NCBI GenBank assembly: GCA_009712635.1
Contig: WASS01000020.1
Span: forward strand, 505,208 to 569,207
DNA from: Hungatella sp.
GTDB taxonomy: Bacteria; Bacillota; Clostridia; Lachnospirales; Lachnospiraceae
DNA: 64,000 nucleotides
Direction of reading: 5' to 3'
The notes beneath the pieces are model-generated. The model did no database searches. It worked only from the letters and a program-made list of their open reading frames with translations, and had not been told where the DNA came from. The translations under genes and the position numbers were made by a program. Each line of letters begins with the position of its first letter. Position 1 is the stretch's first letter. Positions 17,862-25,813 of the stretch are shown here, one piece after another.

Positions 17862-18534
17862 TTTTTTATTTTTCGGCTCGGTTTTAAGCCTTGTCAGTTA
17901 TGAAATGGGGGTTCAGCTTAAGAAACGTTTTAAACTGGCCATTTTTAATCCCCTGTTAATCTCAATTCTAATTGTAATGGCATTCCTGTCCGTCTTTAAG
18001 ATTAATTATACGGTCTATAATGAGAGTGCAAAATACATCAGTTATCTGTTAACTCCCGCAACCGTTTGCCTGGCTGTGCCGTTATACCGTCAGTTAAATC
18101 TGTTAAAAAAGCATTCCAAAGCAATTATTGCAGGAACACTGACAGGCGTACTCACTACCATGTGTACCGTATTGCTTCTTGCATTAGTGTTTGGCTTAAA
18201 CCATCAGGAATATGTAACCTTTTTACCAAAATCCATAACTACTGCCATTGCAATGGGGATCTCAGAGGAAATGAAAGGATTTGTGACAATCACGGTTGCC
18301 AGTATTATTGTAACTGGTATTTTAGGCAGCATTATCGCAGAATCGATATGCCGGATATTTAAAATTACAGACCCGGTTGCAGTAGGCATTGCCATCGGAT
18401 CTGCATCACATGCGGTAGGCACTACAAAAGCAATGGAAATTGGTGAAATTGAAGGTGCCATGAGCAGTCTTGCTATTGCCACTTCCGGGCTTTGTACAGT
18501 TGTATTCGCTTCTATTTTTGCTAATTTTATCTAA
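17842..18534 (+). CDS. lrgB: LrgB/CidB family membrane protein
   Basis: 230 residues of almost continuous membrane segments with FNPLLISI, LPKSITTAIAMGISEE and GSASHAVGTTKAMEIGEIEGAMSSLA split over the family's conserved C-terminal half. Partner of LrgA, encoded in the usual order. Start ATG at 17842 follows AAAGGAAC; an earlier ATG at 17809 lies deep in lrgA. No LytTR regulator is seen next to it. Confidence 0.9.
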   Translation: MNQTIGDFLFFGSVLSLVSYEMGVQLKKRFKLAIFNPLLISILIVMAFLSVFKINYTVYNESAKYISYLLTPATVCLAVPLYRQLNLLKKHSKAIIAGTLTGVLTTMCTVLLLALVFGLNHQEYVTFLPKSITTAIAMGISEEMKGFVTITVASIIVTGILGSIIAESICRIFKITDPVAVGIAIGSASHAVGTTKAMEIGEIEGAMSSLAIATSGLCTVVFASIFANFI

Positions 18535-18553
18535 CTATGCAATTCCAGTTTAA

Positions 18554-18605
18554 TCGCCCACTGCAAGAGGGTCCATTGTCCATGTACCTTTCGCAGGCTG
18601 GGCGA
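18554..18605. other. Long imperfect hairpin between lrgB and the FliB-like gene
   Basis: TCGCCCA (18554-18560) pairs with TGGGCGA (18599-18605), then CTGC with GCAG, then AAGAGGGT..CAT with ATG..ACCTTT around a short loop. There is no T run on either side, so it is not an ordinary terminator. It sits between convergent genes. Confidence 0.5.
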
Positions 18606-18631
18606 ACTAAAAGTTTATTTTAATATGATTC

Positions 18632-19792
18632 TTATAATACCCTGAGTATTTCTTTCAGCCTATAGTTTTTTTCTGTTCGAAAGGCATTCTCCAGTGCATT
18701 AAGATTTTGATCCGAATGCTCAGCTTCCCTGGAAAACCGATGAACCAGCCGTACAAACTCGTTAAAAGTAAGACTGCCTCCGTTTTGAATATAAACTGCC
18801 TGAGCCAGTTCTGATAGGAATATGGTACAGATAACAGCCATCTTCGCTTTTACATAGGGTTTCTCATCGTAAACAGCTCCGCAAAAATACGTATAAATGA
18901 AGTAAACCAGAAGCTGCTCCATCCACTGATTCCACTCCATCTTTCTTTCTGGCTCAGAATCCAGATATTCATAAAATTTCTCTCTTGTTTTTCCATAATG
19001 CTCTGGTCCCTTATCAAAAAGCAGGGCTTTTAACTCCCCAATATAAACCGGCCATTCCTGGTTTAAAACTTCCAGCTTGTCTAATATCGAAAACCAATTT
19101 TTCATTATCTCATAGCGTTCCCTGTCAGAAACCCTATATTCCCGCTTTTTTATACGGAAAAATTCTTCACATGAAGTATTCCTGTATCTGGCAATCAGTT
19201 CCTCCGTCTGGTACAGTTTTCCTTCCCTGATCCTTCTTTGTAAATCATGGACCAGACCCAAAACCATAGACGCCCTTAACGGGATATCCCTGTTTCGATT
19301 CTGTAAAAGAGAAATAACCTCCTCTCTTACATCCATGAGCTTTGAAAAAAGATAGAAATCAAACTCAGGATAAGACTCTTCCCGGTCATCTTCCTTTGTA
19401 ATAAAACGGACCGGTTCTTTCAGCCCCAGGATCAGCTTTGCCGCTTCTTCACAGGACATTGAGAGGGAAAGTTCTCGTACACCTTCGTATTCTTCCGTAT
19501 GTCTGGGGTATTGCCTGCAGGTTCTGCAAAGCATGGAAGGCCCTGCATCGGTGTAAATATCACAAAGATTTGCTTCGTTTAAAAAAGCACATCTGCCAGA
19601 TTTCTGTTTAAAACAGCCCTTCTTCCAATCCACTCCATTTAAAAGCTTTTCGCCCAGGGTGCCGGTTTGAGCCCTGTATTTTTTAATCGATTGATCATCT
19701 ATCATAATTGCCCAGCCTGCACAGCAGGTGTCACTGCACTGGGCTGCAATACAATGAAAACTGTGATAATAGTGAGGTATTGTAAACTGCAT
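18632..19792 (-). CDS. FliB-like lysine N-methylase family protein
   Basis: 386 residues with the cysteine-rich N-terminal signature of FliB-type enzymes: CSDTCCAGW (about 19-27), CAFLNEANLCDIY and CRTCRQYPRH, probably metal or Fe-S ligands. FliB methylates flagellin lysines in enterics. No flagellar gene is in this window, so the substrate here may differ. It starts 3 nt after the HxlR regulator stop, with GGAGTAGATT as ribosome site inside that gene's end, so the two are cotranscribed. Confidence 0.8.
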   Translation of the reverse strand: MQFTIPHYYHSFHCIAAQCSDTCCAGWAIMIDDQSIKKYRAQTGTLGEKLLNGVDWKKGCFKQKSGRCAFLNEANLCDIYTDAGPSMLCRTCRQYPRHTEEYEGVRELSLSMSCEEAAKLILGLKEPVRFITKEDDREESYPEFDFYLFSKLMDVREEVISLLQNRNRDIPLRASMVLGLVHDLQRRIREGKLYQTEELIARYRNTSCEEFFRIKKREYRVSDRERYEIMKNWFSILDKLEVLNQEWPVYIGELKALLFDKGPEHYGKTREKFYEYLDSEPERKMEWNQWMEQLLVYFIYTYFCGAVYDEKPYVKAKMAVICTIFLSELAQAVYIQNGGSLTFNEFVRLVHRFSREAEHSDQNLNALENAFRTEKNYRLKEILRVL

Positions 19793-19795
19793 AAT

Positions 19796-20137
19796 CTACT
19801 CCAATCCCAGAATTTCCTGGTTGATGCGCTGCGCTCCCCATTCTGACATCATATTAAGAATGGGTGCAAGGGTTTCGCCATCTTTTGTAAGGGAATATTC
19901 TACTCTGGGTGGGACTTCATTATATTGTTCCCGATGGACTAATCCATCCGCTTCTAACTCCTTAAGCTGTTTACTTAAGGTTCTATGGGCAATGGGTTGT
20001 AATTCTTCCCATAACCGGTTGTATCTTAATACGCCGCATTTACAAAGTTTATATAATATGACCCACTTCCATTTTCCTTCAATTTTCGAAATTGTATAAT
20101 ATATAGGACAATTTCCAAACTTATTATTAAAATCCAT
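19796..20137 (-). CDS. HxlR/YodB-family transcriptional regulator
   Basis: 113-residue winged-helix protein of the HxlR family: CPIYYTISKIEGKWKWVILYK, LRYNRLWEELQPIAHRTLSKQLKELEADGLVHR and PPRVEYSLTKDGETL. Cys10 is at the place of the redox-sensing cysteine of YodB-type members, which respond to quinones and diamide. Divergent from a nitroreductase, as yodB and yodC are linked by regulation in Bacillus. Two palindromes (20150-20171, 20186-20200) in the gap are likely operators. Start ATG after GAGGAGAAGAC. Confidence 0.88.
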   Translation of the reverse strand: MDFNNKFGNCPIYYTISKIEGKWKWVILYKLCKCGVLRYNRLWEELQPIAHRTLSKQLKELEADGLVHREQYNEVPPRVEYSLTKDGETLAPILNMMSEWGAQRINQEILGLE

Positions 20138-20149
20138 GTCTTCTCCTCA

Positions 20150-20209
20150 ATACTAACCAATAGTTTAGTATATAACATAAATGTTCATACTTGAAGTATG
20201 TGTTATAAT
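20150..20209 (+). promoter_or_regulatory. Nitroreductase promoter with two HxlR-type palindromes
   Basis: ATACTAA-N8-TTAGTAT at 20150-20171 and the perfect palindrome CATACTT-G-AAGTATG at 20186-20200. TATAAT at 20204-20209 directly follows the second, so binding there would block the promoter. The TACTA..TAGTA pattern resembles known YodB-family sites. Confidence 0.6.
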
Positions 20210-20259
20210 CATATATACTTTCCATGTAAATGTCAAATATCAGTCAACGGAGGTTTGGA

Positions 20260-20802
20260 ATGAAATTTATAGAATTGGCAAAGGATCGCTACTCTGTCAG
20301 AAAGTTCAGCGATAAGAAAGTAGAAAAAGAGACGCTGGATCTCATCCTGGAGGCAGGTCGTACGGCGCCTACCGCCTGCAATTACCAGCCACAGAGAATT
20401 CTTGTGCTTGATAATGAAACTGATTTGGCCGGGCTCAGTCTTTGTATGCCTTTTAAATTTAACCATCAGTTGGCACTTCTCACCTGTTACGATAAAAACA
20501 TAAGCTGGAAAAGAAAATTTGATGGGAAAGATGAGGGGGAAATCGATGCCGCCATTGTTACAACCCATATGATGCTGCAGGCATCTGAATTGGGAATTGG
20601 CTCTACATGGGTTGGACATTTTGATCCGGAAAAAGTAAAAAAAACATATCACATACCAGAATACATTGTGCCTGTTTCAATCCTGCTGATGGGCCATCCG
20701 GCAGATGATGCAGATCCCAACAAATTACATTATGAGCGCCTGGATCTTTCACAGACTGTATTCCATGGTTCTTTCCCTAATACAGAAGAAGATACGAAGT
20801 AA
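20260..20802 (+). CDS. Nitroreductase family protein
   Basis: 180 residues of the FMN-dependent nitroreductase fold: DRYSVRKFSDKKV near the N-terminus, EAGRTAPTACNYQP (FMN binding) and ELGIGSTWVGHFDPEKVK. It would reduce quinones or nitro compounds with NAD(P)H. Start ATG at 20260 after CGGAGGTTTGGA; an in-frame ATG at 20230 lacks a ribosome site. Controlled most likely by the divergent HxlR regulator. Confidence 0.88.
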   Translation: MKFIELAKDRYSVRKFSDKKVEKETLDLILEAGRTAPTACNYQPQRILVLDNETDLAGLSLCMPFKFNHQLALLTCYDKNISWKRKFDGKDEGEIDAAIVTTHMMLQASELGIGSTWVGHFDPEKVKKTYHIPEYIVPVSILLMGHPADDADPNKLHYERLDLSQTVFHGSFPNTEEDTK

Positions 20803-20821
20803 TAACTGCCATATGACGGTT

Positions 20822-20866
20822 AAACATAAAAAACGGGAATGCAGTGCATCCCCGTTTTTTATGTTT
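20822..20866. terminator. Bidirectional terminator between nitroreductase and PTS genes
   Basis: 22-bp inverted repeat (20822-20843 with 20845-20866, one mismatch) with A6 / T6 tracts on both sides of a GC core ACGGGAATGCA. Overlaps the PTS stop codon by 2 bases. Confidence 0.85.
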
Positions 20867-22301
20867 ATTTACAAAGTTTCTCAAATTCTTCCGCAACAAA
20901 CTGTACCTGAGTTCCAACCACAACCTGCACACTGGTTTTTCCAGGCCTGATTACTCCAGCTACACCTGCTGACTTTATCTTCTTTTCATTTACCAGGGTA
21001 TAATCCTTTACTTCCAGTCTGAGTCTGGTGATACAGTTATCAATGCTTACAACATTTTCTTTACCGCCGATTCCTTCCAGAATAACAGACGCAACGTATG
21101 TAAAATCGTTGTTCTTTAATACAGCAGCAGACTCATCCAGATCATCATCTTCCCGTCCCGGTGTTTTAAAATTAAATTTTACAATAGCAAATCGGAACAC
21201 TGCATAGTAAATCCCACCGTAGATAAGACCAATCGGAATAATAAGCAGAGGATTAACAGCCATAGGTGCCTTAAAACTAAGAAACCAGTCAACAAATCCA
21301 GCGCTGAAATTGAATCCGGCACGCACCGGAAGCATTGCACAGATGGTTAAGGAGATTCCGGTCAGGATTGCATGGATTAAATATAATCCGGGAGCAAGAA
21401 ACATGAATGCAAATTCAAGCGGTTCTGTAACTCCTGTGAAAAATGAACAGACTGCTGCTGCCAGCAAAAGACCATAAGCCTGTTTTTTCCTTCCCGGTTT
21501 TGCCGTATGATACATGGCAAGGGCCGCTGCCGGAAGACCAAACATCATAACCGGGAAGAAGCCTGTCATATACTGGCCAGTCTGACCCAGCACGCCTTTT
21601 CCGGTCCAGAAGTTTCCAAGGTCATTTACTGAGGCAACGTCAAACCAGAAAACAGAGTTTAAGGCATGGTGAAGACCAAATGGTATAAGAAGACGGTTAA
21701 AGAAGCCATAGATACCTGCTCCTACTGCACCAAGACCCAGGATACCCTTACCAAATATTACCAATGCGGTATAAATTACCGGCCATACGAAAAACAGTAC
21801 CAGGCATGCAACGAGGGAAAACAGTGCCGTAACTATGGCAACAGAACGTTTTCCGCTGAAAAAAGCCAGTGCATCAGGAAGCTTTGTGCTCTTAAACCGG
21901 TTATAGCAGCTGGAGCCAATTAAACCGGAAACAATACCAATAAACTGGTTATTGATTTTTCCAAATGCAGGATTCACAGCACTGACATCAATGCCTTTTA
22001 ACATTGCAACTACTGCTGGTGAAAGAATTGTCTGAATCATCAGCCATGATACCAGAGCTGCCAGAGCGGACGTACCTTCATGATCGTCTGACATGCCTAC
22101 GCCAACACCGATGGCAAATAGAATCGCCATATTATCAATAATGGCTCCGCCTGCCTTAATCAAAAAGGCAGCAATGGCACTGTTTGCCCCCCATCCCGTT
22201 GGGTCAATCCAGTAACCAATTCCCATCAGGATCCCTGCTGCCGGCAGACACGCTACCGGAAGCATCAACGACTTACCTAGTTTTTGCAAATACTTCATCA
22301 T
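20865..22301 (-). CDS. PTS glucose/N-acetylglucosamine-type EIICB
   Basis: 478 residues: EIIC membrane domain (about ten segments, PFGLHHALNSVFWFD and TGVTEPLEFAFMFLAP are sugar-site signatures) then a linker and C-terminal EIIB with phospho-cysteine Cys423 in SIDNCITRLRLEV. The GLHHALN stretch favours N-acetylglucosamine over glucose but does not prove it. EIIA and HPr are separate upstream genes in the same operon. Start at the ATG pair 22301/22298 after AAAGGGG. Confidence 0.9.
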   Translation of the reverse strand: MMKYLQKLGKSLMLPVACLPAAGILMGIGYWIDPTGWGANSAIAAFLIKAGGAIIDNMAILFAIGVGVGMSDDHEGTSALAALVSWLMIQTILSPAVVAMLKGIDVSAVNPAFGKINNQFIGIVSGLIGSSCYNRFKSTKLPDALAFFSGKRSVAIVTALFSLVACLVLFFVWPVIYTALVIFGKGILGLGAVGAGIYGFFNRLLIPFGLHHALNSVFWFDVASVNDLGNFWTGKGVLGQTGQYMTGFFPVMMFGLPAAALAMYHTAKPGRKKQAYGLLLAAAVCSFFTGVTEPLEFAFMFLAPGLYLIHAILTGISLTICAMLPVRAGFNFSAGFVDWFLSFKAPMAVNPLLIIPIGLIYGGIYYAVFRFAIVKFNFKTPGREDDDLDESAAVLKNNDFTYVASVILEGIGGKENVVSIDNCITRLRLEVKDYTLVNEKKIKSAGVAGVIRPGKTSVQVVVGTQVQFVAEEFEKLCK

Positions 22302-22373
22302 AAAAAGAAACCCCTTTCTTTTTTTGTCCTGCCGGACATTTTTTATCTTCACCTGCAAGTAAGCAGGTTACGA

Positions 22374-22628
22374 TCACTTTTTATCTAACACAGACCGTAT
22401 TGCGTAGTATGCAGCATCTTCATCCTCTCCCTCAAAGCGGAAGATGACTTCATCCCCTTTTTTTGCTCCAAGTCCCATGATGGCAAGAAGACTTTTGCAA
22501 TCGGCTTTTTGTAAATTCCAATAAGCTTCTATGGAACACATGTATTTTCCTGCTTCTATAAAAATTACGGAAGCCGGTCTGGCGTGAAGTCCCATTGGAT
22601 CTTCCACTACATATTGATACTCTTTCAT
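22374..22628 (-). CDS. HPr family phosphocarrier protein
   Basis: 84 residues with the phosphorylatable His15 (PMGLHARPAS) and regulatory Ser46 (DCKSLLAIMGLGA), the two positions used by enzyme I and HPr kinase. It carries phosphate from PEP/enzyme I to EIIA. Encoded between EIIA and EIICB rather than with ptsI, so it may be an operon-dedicated HPr. Start ATG follows AGGTGGCTGA. Confidence 0.92.
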   Translation of the reverse strand: MKEYQYVVEDPMGLHARPASVIFIEAGKYMCSIEAYWNLQKADCKSLLAIMGLGAKKGDEVIFRFEGEDEDAAYYAIRSVLDKK

Positions 22629-22636
22629 TCAGCCAC

Positions 22637-23128
22637 CTATAATTCAATGATTGGTTCCAGCTCCATGATCTGCTTTCCAACATAACATTTCATATCGGGA
22701 TACTCCATTGTATTTAATATAATGACCGGAGTAATCAGGTCATACCCCTTTGCCTTAATTCCTTCTAAATCAAATTCCAGCAGAAGTTCTCCTTCCTTTA
22801 CCCGCTCTCCCTGTTTTTTAAAGGATTGAAACCCCTCTCCTTTTAATTGAACCGTATCAAGGCCTACATGGATCATTACTTCCGCTCCGTTATCTGCCGT
22901 AATACTGACCGCATGCATTGTTTCAAACAGCACTGACAGCACTCCGCTTACCGGTGCCACAATTCTGCCTTTTGAAGGAATGATAGCCATTCCTTTTCCC
23001 AGGATCTCCTGACTAAACGCAGGATCGTTCACTTCACTTAACGGTACTGCCAATCCTTCCACAGGCGCCAGAATTTCCTCCTTTTTACCGCCCCCTCTTT
23101 TTAAATGCTTCTTCCACGCTTCAAACAT
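22637..23128 (-). CDS. PTS glucose-type EIIA
   Basis: 163 residues of the EIIA-Glc fold (APVEGLAVPLSEV, GKGMAIIPS, MIHVGLDTVQL). His87 is the phosphorylation site and His72 its partner; their 15-residue spacing matches enteric EIIA-Glc. The N-terminal amphipathic KKHLKRGGGKK may touch the membrane. Second in the operon after the antiterminator. Confidence 0.93.
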   Translation of the reverse strand: MFEAWKKHLKRGGGKKEEILAPVEGLAVPLSEVNDPAFSQEILGKGMAIIPSKGRIVAPVSGVLSVLFETMHAVSITADNGAEVMIHVGLDTVQLKGEGFQSFKKQGERVKEGELLLEFDLEGIKAKGYDLITPVIILNTMEYPDMKCYVGKQIMELEPIIEL

Positions 23129-23149
23129 GCCGACTGGTACCCCTTTCTT

Positions 23150-23977
23150 CTAAAGCCTCATTCTTTTGATATGGACTGCCAGATATGCAGTCTCTTCTTC
23201 TGTTACATCATGATGATATGATTCAAAAATAAATTCCTTAATTTTTAAACTGCACTCATACTCTTCCGGATACATTCCCGCTATGATATTACTGAATTCT
23301 GTATTTCCGCTGTTTAACAGCTCTCCAGTCAGAATGCGCTGGGCAAGAAATCGCAGGTGGGTAATAAACCTCTGATAATTTAAAGATCCCTCGTCCGGTT
23401 CCATGGAAAAGAATTCTTTTACTATTTTGACTCCATTCTGTATCAGCTTTGTCATATCCATGGTCTTATTCATAGCTGTATTAAGTTCTGCATTTACAAT
23501 ATGCATTGCTATAAATCCAGCCTCATCTACAGGAAGCCGTACTCCCACACTTCTCTCAATCAGTGCAATTGCATATTCGCCCACTAAGTACTCTTCTTTA
23601 TAAAATGTCTTAATCTCGCTGAGAATGGGATTTGAAAAAACCATATTCTCCTTAAAGCGGCGAATGGCGAAATTAATATGATCCGTCAGTGTGATATAGA
23701 TATTCTGATTCAATGTCCTGTTAAGTACACTTTTCGCATAGGCAATGATTTCTGCCGATGCCTTTAGGTGTTCAAGAGGAAGCTTCACAAGCAGTTCTTT
23801 GAACTGATCCAGACTGTTCTGGCTGTCTAACCGGAAGGTTTTCTCAATTTTGTTCTCTGCAATCGGGCGTCCCGCCTTTGTGCCAAAACCAATTCCTCTG
23901 CCCATGATGACTACTTCCTTACCATCAGGCTCAATAGCAGTTACAATATTGTTATTAATGATTTTATCAATATTCAT
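23150..23977 (-). CDS. BglG/LicT-family transcriptional antiterminator
   Basis: 275 residues: RNA-binding CAT domain (1-55: INNNIVTAIEPDGKEVVIMGRGIGFG), then two PTS-regulation domains with conserved histidines (LTDHINFAI, GFIAMHIVNAEL, ITHLRFLAQR, AYLAVHIKRM). PTS phosphorylation of these sites switches the protein. It binds the RAT hairpin in its own leader (24049-24076) and prevents termination at 23994-24052. Start ATG after AAGAGGTAA. Confidence 0.93.
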   Translation of the reverse strand: MNIDKIINNNIVTAIEPDGKEVVIMGRGIGFGTKAGRPIAENKIEKTFRLDSQNSLDQFKELLVKLPLEHLKASAEIIAYAKSVLNRTLNQNIYITLTDHINFAIRRFKENMVFSNPILSEIKTFYKEEYLVGEYAIALIERSVGVRLPVDEAGFIAMHIVNAELNTAMNKTMDMTKLIQNGVKIVKEFFSMEPDEGSLNYQRFITHLRFLAQRILTGELLNSGNTEFSNIIAGMYPEEYECSLKIKEFIFESYHHDVTEEETAYLAVHIKRMRL

Positions 23978-23993
23978 AAATTACCTCTTATCA

Positions 23994-24076
23994 ATAAAAA
24001 AACCAACTTTGACTATGAAAATAACTTGTTATTTTCTTAATCAAAATTGGTTTTGCCTGCTTTCCAGTAACAATCC
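23994..24076 (-). promoter_or_regulatory. RAT antiterminator with overlapping terminator
   Basis: On the minus strand the ribonucleic antiterminator runs 24076-24049, GGATTGTTACTG then GCAGGCAAAACC, matching LicT/SacY targets. Its 3' end shares bases with the 5' arm of a 25-bp hairpin (24052-24028 with 24025-24001) followed by TTTTTTT. The two structures are mutually exclusive, so the operon is switched on by the BglG-type protein it encodes. Confidence 0.92.
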
Positions 24077-24097
24077 GATTTAATATTCATTTCCCTA

Positions 24098-24126
24098 ACT
24101 ATAGCAAATTTTTATTTAAATGTCAA
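24098..24126 (-). promoter_or_regulatory. Promoter of the PTS operon
   Basis: Perfect TTGACA (24126-24121), 17-bp spacer, TATAGT (24103-24098). It starts transcription about 15 nt before the RAT. Confidence 0.8.
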
Positions 24127-24131
24127 TATTT

Positions 24132-24752
24132 TTATAGCTTACTAAAAGCAAGAAATAAAAACAGAACGCCGCTGAGCCAGGACAAATCCCAGCCTTTTAA
24201 TGCAGCAAGCCGTTTTCCCAGGAAAAGTCCGGCATACATCACGGCAATCCCTACTAAAAGAGCTGCCAGAGTTGCATACCCCGGATTAATCATAAGAAAA
24301 CCGGACAGGGCGCCAGCCACCAGACTGTCAATGGACATGGCAAGTGAAAACATAATCATTTCTTTCCAAGACAGCGTTTTTGAATCATCCCAGTCAGCTG
24401 CCATAGGATTCCCGTATATGTTAATAATAATGCTAAGTCCTGAAATAGAAAAAGTCAGGTCTTTGTGAACATGAACGTGATTGTTGATGTATTTTTTTAT
24501 GGTATAGTCCAGCAGCTTCATGACTCCCAAAAAGAACAAGCAGGAAAACCCTACCCCTTTTGCGAATGCTTCCGGCACAAAATCATCGATTACGTTGCCG
24601 AATAACAGGGCTGCACCAAGACAGCCGCTGCAGATTGCATTAGCCGCAATTACCTTTATCCATGAAATGCCTACCCTGTTTGCACCATAGGCAATGCTGG
24701 CAACAAATGTATCTGTACTCAGCGCCAGAACCAAAATGAAAATATTACGCAT
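24132..24752 (-). CDS. ytaF: YtaF/MntP-like sporulation membrane protein
   Basis: 206 residues, six membrane segments in two repeats (LALSTDTFVASIAYGANR and SLAMSIDSLVAGALSG), the repeated D-x-x-V/F-A-S/A-G pattern of the MntP/YtaF (DUF204) family. MntP exports manganese; YtaF is a sporulation-linked relative. A central hydrophilic stretch with HVHVHK might bind metal. The gene sits close to sigK, fitting a sporulation role (inference). Confidence 0.82.
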   Translation of the reverse strand: MRNIFILVLALSTDTFVASIAYGANRVGISWIKVIAANAICSGCLGAALLFGNVIDDFVPEAFAKGVGFSCLFFLGVMKLLDYTIKKYINNHVHVHKDLTFSISGLSIIINIYGNPMAADWDDSKTLSWKEMIMFSLAMSIDSLVAGALSGFLMINPGYATLAALLVGIAVMYAGLFLGKRLAALKGWDLSWLSGVLFLFLAFSKL

Positions 24753-24818
24753 ATTTTATCGAACTACCCTTTTTATTTTAATATATTCACAGGCTTTTGG
24801 TTTGGCACCTTATAATTA

Positions 24819-25385
24819 CTAACTGATTTTTTTTATTCCTGGATAATAGCGGAACAAAACTTTTGCAAGTATCTTATCTTCCGGCACATAGGGGTCACTC
24901 CAGTATCTGGCATCAGCTGAATTATTCCGGTTATCCCCCAGCATCAGATAACAGCCTTCTGGCACGGTGAAGTGATAATCCCCGGACTCCATGGGTTCCC
25001 TTAAGTATGGTTCTTCAAGAGGGGTCTGGGACTGATTGATGTAAACATGGTTATTCTTAATGTCTACAGTCTCTCCCGGCAGCCCGATAATCCGCTTTAC
25101 CAGATGAATCTCTTCATTTCCAGGCCCGGTCATATGGTCAAATATAATGATATCACCCCTTTGGGGTTCTCCGCCAAACCGGTAGGCCAGCCTTGATCCT
25201 ATTAACCGGTCACCTGTCATAATAGTGGTCTCCATGGATCCGCTTGGCACCTTGCTGTTGGCAATAAGAAACGTATTAATAAAAAATGCAATCGCTGCCG
25301 CAATGACAATGATCTTCAGCCATTCAAACAACTCCCTCTTTAAGTTAAGAGGCTCTTCCACTTTATTGTCCTTTTTTACGCTCAT
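24819..25385 (-). CDS. lepB: Signal peptidase I
   Basis: 188 residues, N-terminal anchor (about 22-42) and S26 catalytic dyad: Ser50 in PSGSMETT and Lys97 in LVKRIIGLPGE. GDNRNNSADARYW is the conserved box E. It removes signal peptides on the outer membrane face. Start ATG follows AAAGGAAAAA. Downstream of the sigK 3' half by 59 nt. Confidence 0.93.
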   Translation of the reverse strand: MSVKKDNKVEEPLNLKRELFEWLKIIVIAAAIAFFINTFLIANSKVPSGSMETTIMTGDRLIGSRLAYRFGGEPQRGDIIIFDHMTGPGNEEIHLVKRIIGLPGETVDIKNNHVYINQSQTPLEEPYLREPMESGDYHFTVPEGCYLMLGDNRNNSADARYWSDPYVPEDKILAKVLFRYYPGIKKIS

Positions 25386-25444
25386 ATTTTTTCCTTTGAC
25401 TGTTTTTTATTATTGTATCAAATGGACAGGGCAGAATCAACGTT

Positions 25445-25813
25445 TTATATCCCATTTCTTTTTAATTCTGTCCTCAGCCTTTCCAGTGCCTTTTTTTCCA
25501 GTCTTGATACATAGGATCTCGAAATTCCCATGAGATCTGCAATTTCCCTCTGGGTGTATTCCCTGCCGCCATGAAGTCCATAGCGCATTCCTATAATTGT
25601 TTTTTCATTGTCTTTCAGGCAGGAATCGAATACTTCATAAAGTTCCTTGATGTCCTGTTTTAGTATGATGGTCTCTAACGTCTCTTTATTCTCCATTTCG
25701 ATCACATCCAGAAGGCTTACTGTTTCTCCATCCTTGTCTACACCGATGGGTTCATATAAAGACACCTCTTTTGAATATTTTTTATTAGCACGAAGGAGCA
25801 TTAGGATCTCATT
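25445..25813 (-). CDS. sigK: SigK, C-terminal part (3' half of interrupted sigK)
   Basis: Minus-strand frame continuing from the AATGA core. It encodes about 121 residues of the mother-cell sigma factor: EILMLLRANKK (end of region 2), KEVSLYEPIGVDKDGE, then region 4 with TQREIADLMGISRSYVSRLEKKALERLR, the helix-turn-helix for -35 recognition. The frame also opens upstream to 25882, but that part lies in the recombinase gene and is not sigma-like. Joined at AATGA to 33616-33884, it gives a normal SigK of about 210 residues with ...KCVEN|EILMLL... across the joint, as in other SigK proteins. On its own it has no proper start, so the gene is silent until excision. Confidence 0.93.
   Translation of the reverse strand, partial: NEILMLLRANKKYSKEVSLYEPIGVDKDGETVSLLDVIEMENKETLETIILKQDIKELYEVFDSCLKDNEKTIIGMRYGLHGGREYTQREIADLMGISRSYVSRLEKKALERLRTELKRNGI
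25809..25813 (-). other. Skin attachment core, recombinase end
   Basis: Minus-strand AATGA within CTAGCAAATGAGATCC. Its TGA is also the stop codon of the recombinase gene, so the gene ends exactly on the crossover. Confidence 0.9.

Noticed and set aside
22374-22628. Crh instead of HPr
   Set aside because: His15 is present, so it is a true phosphocarrier.
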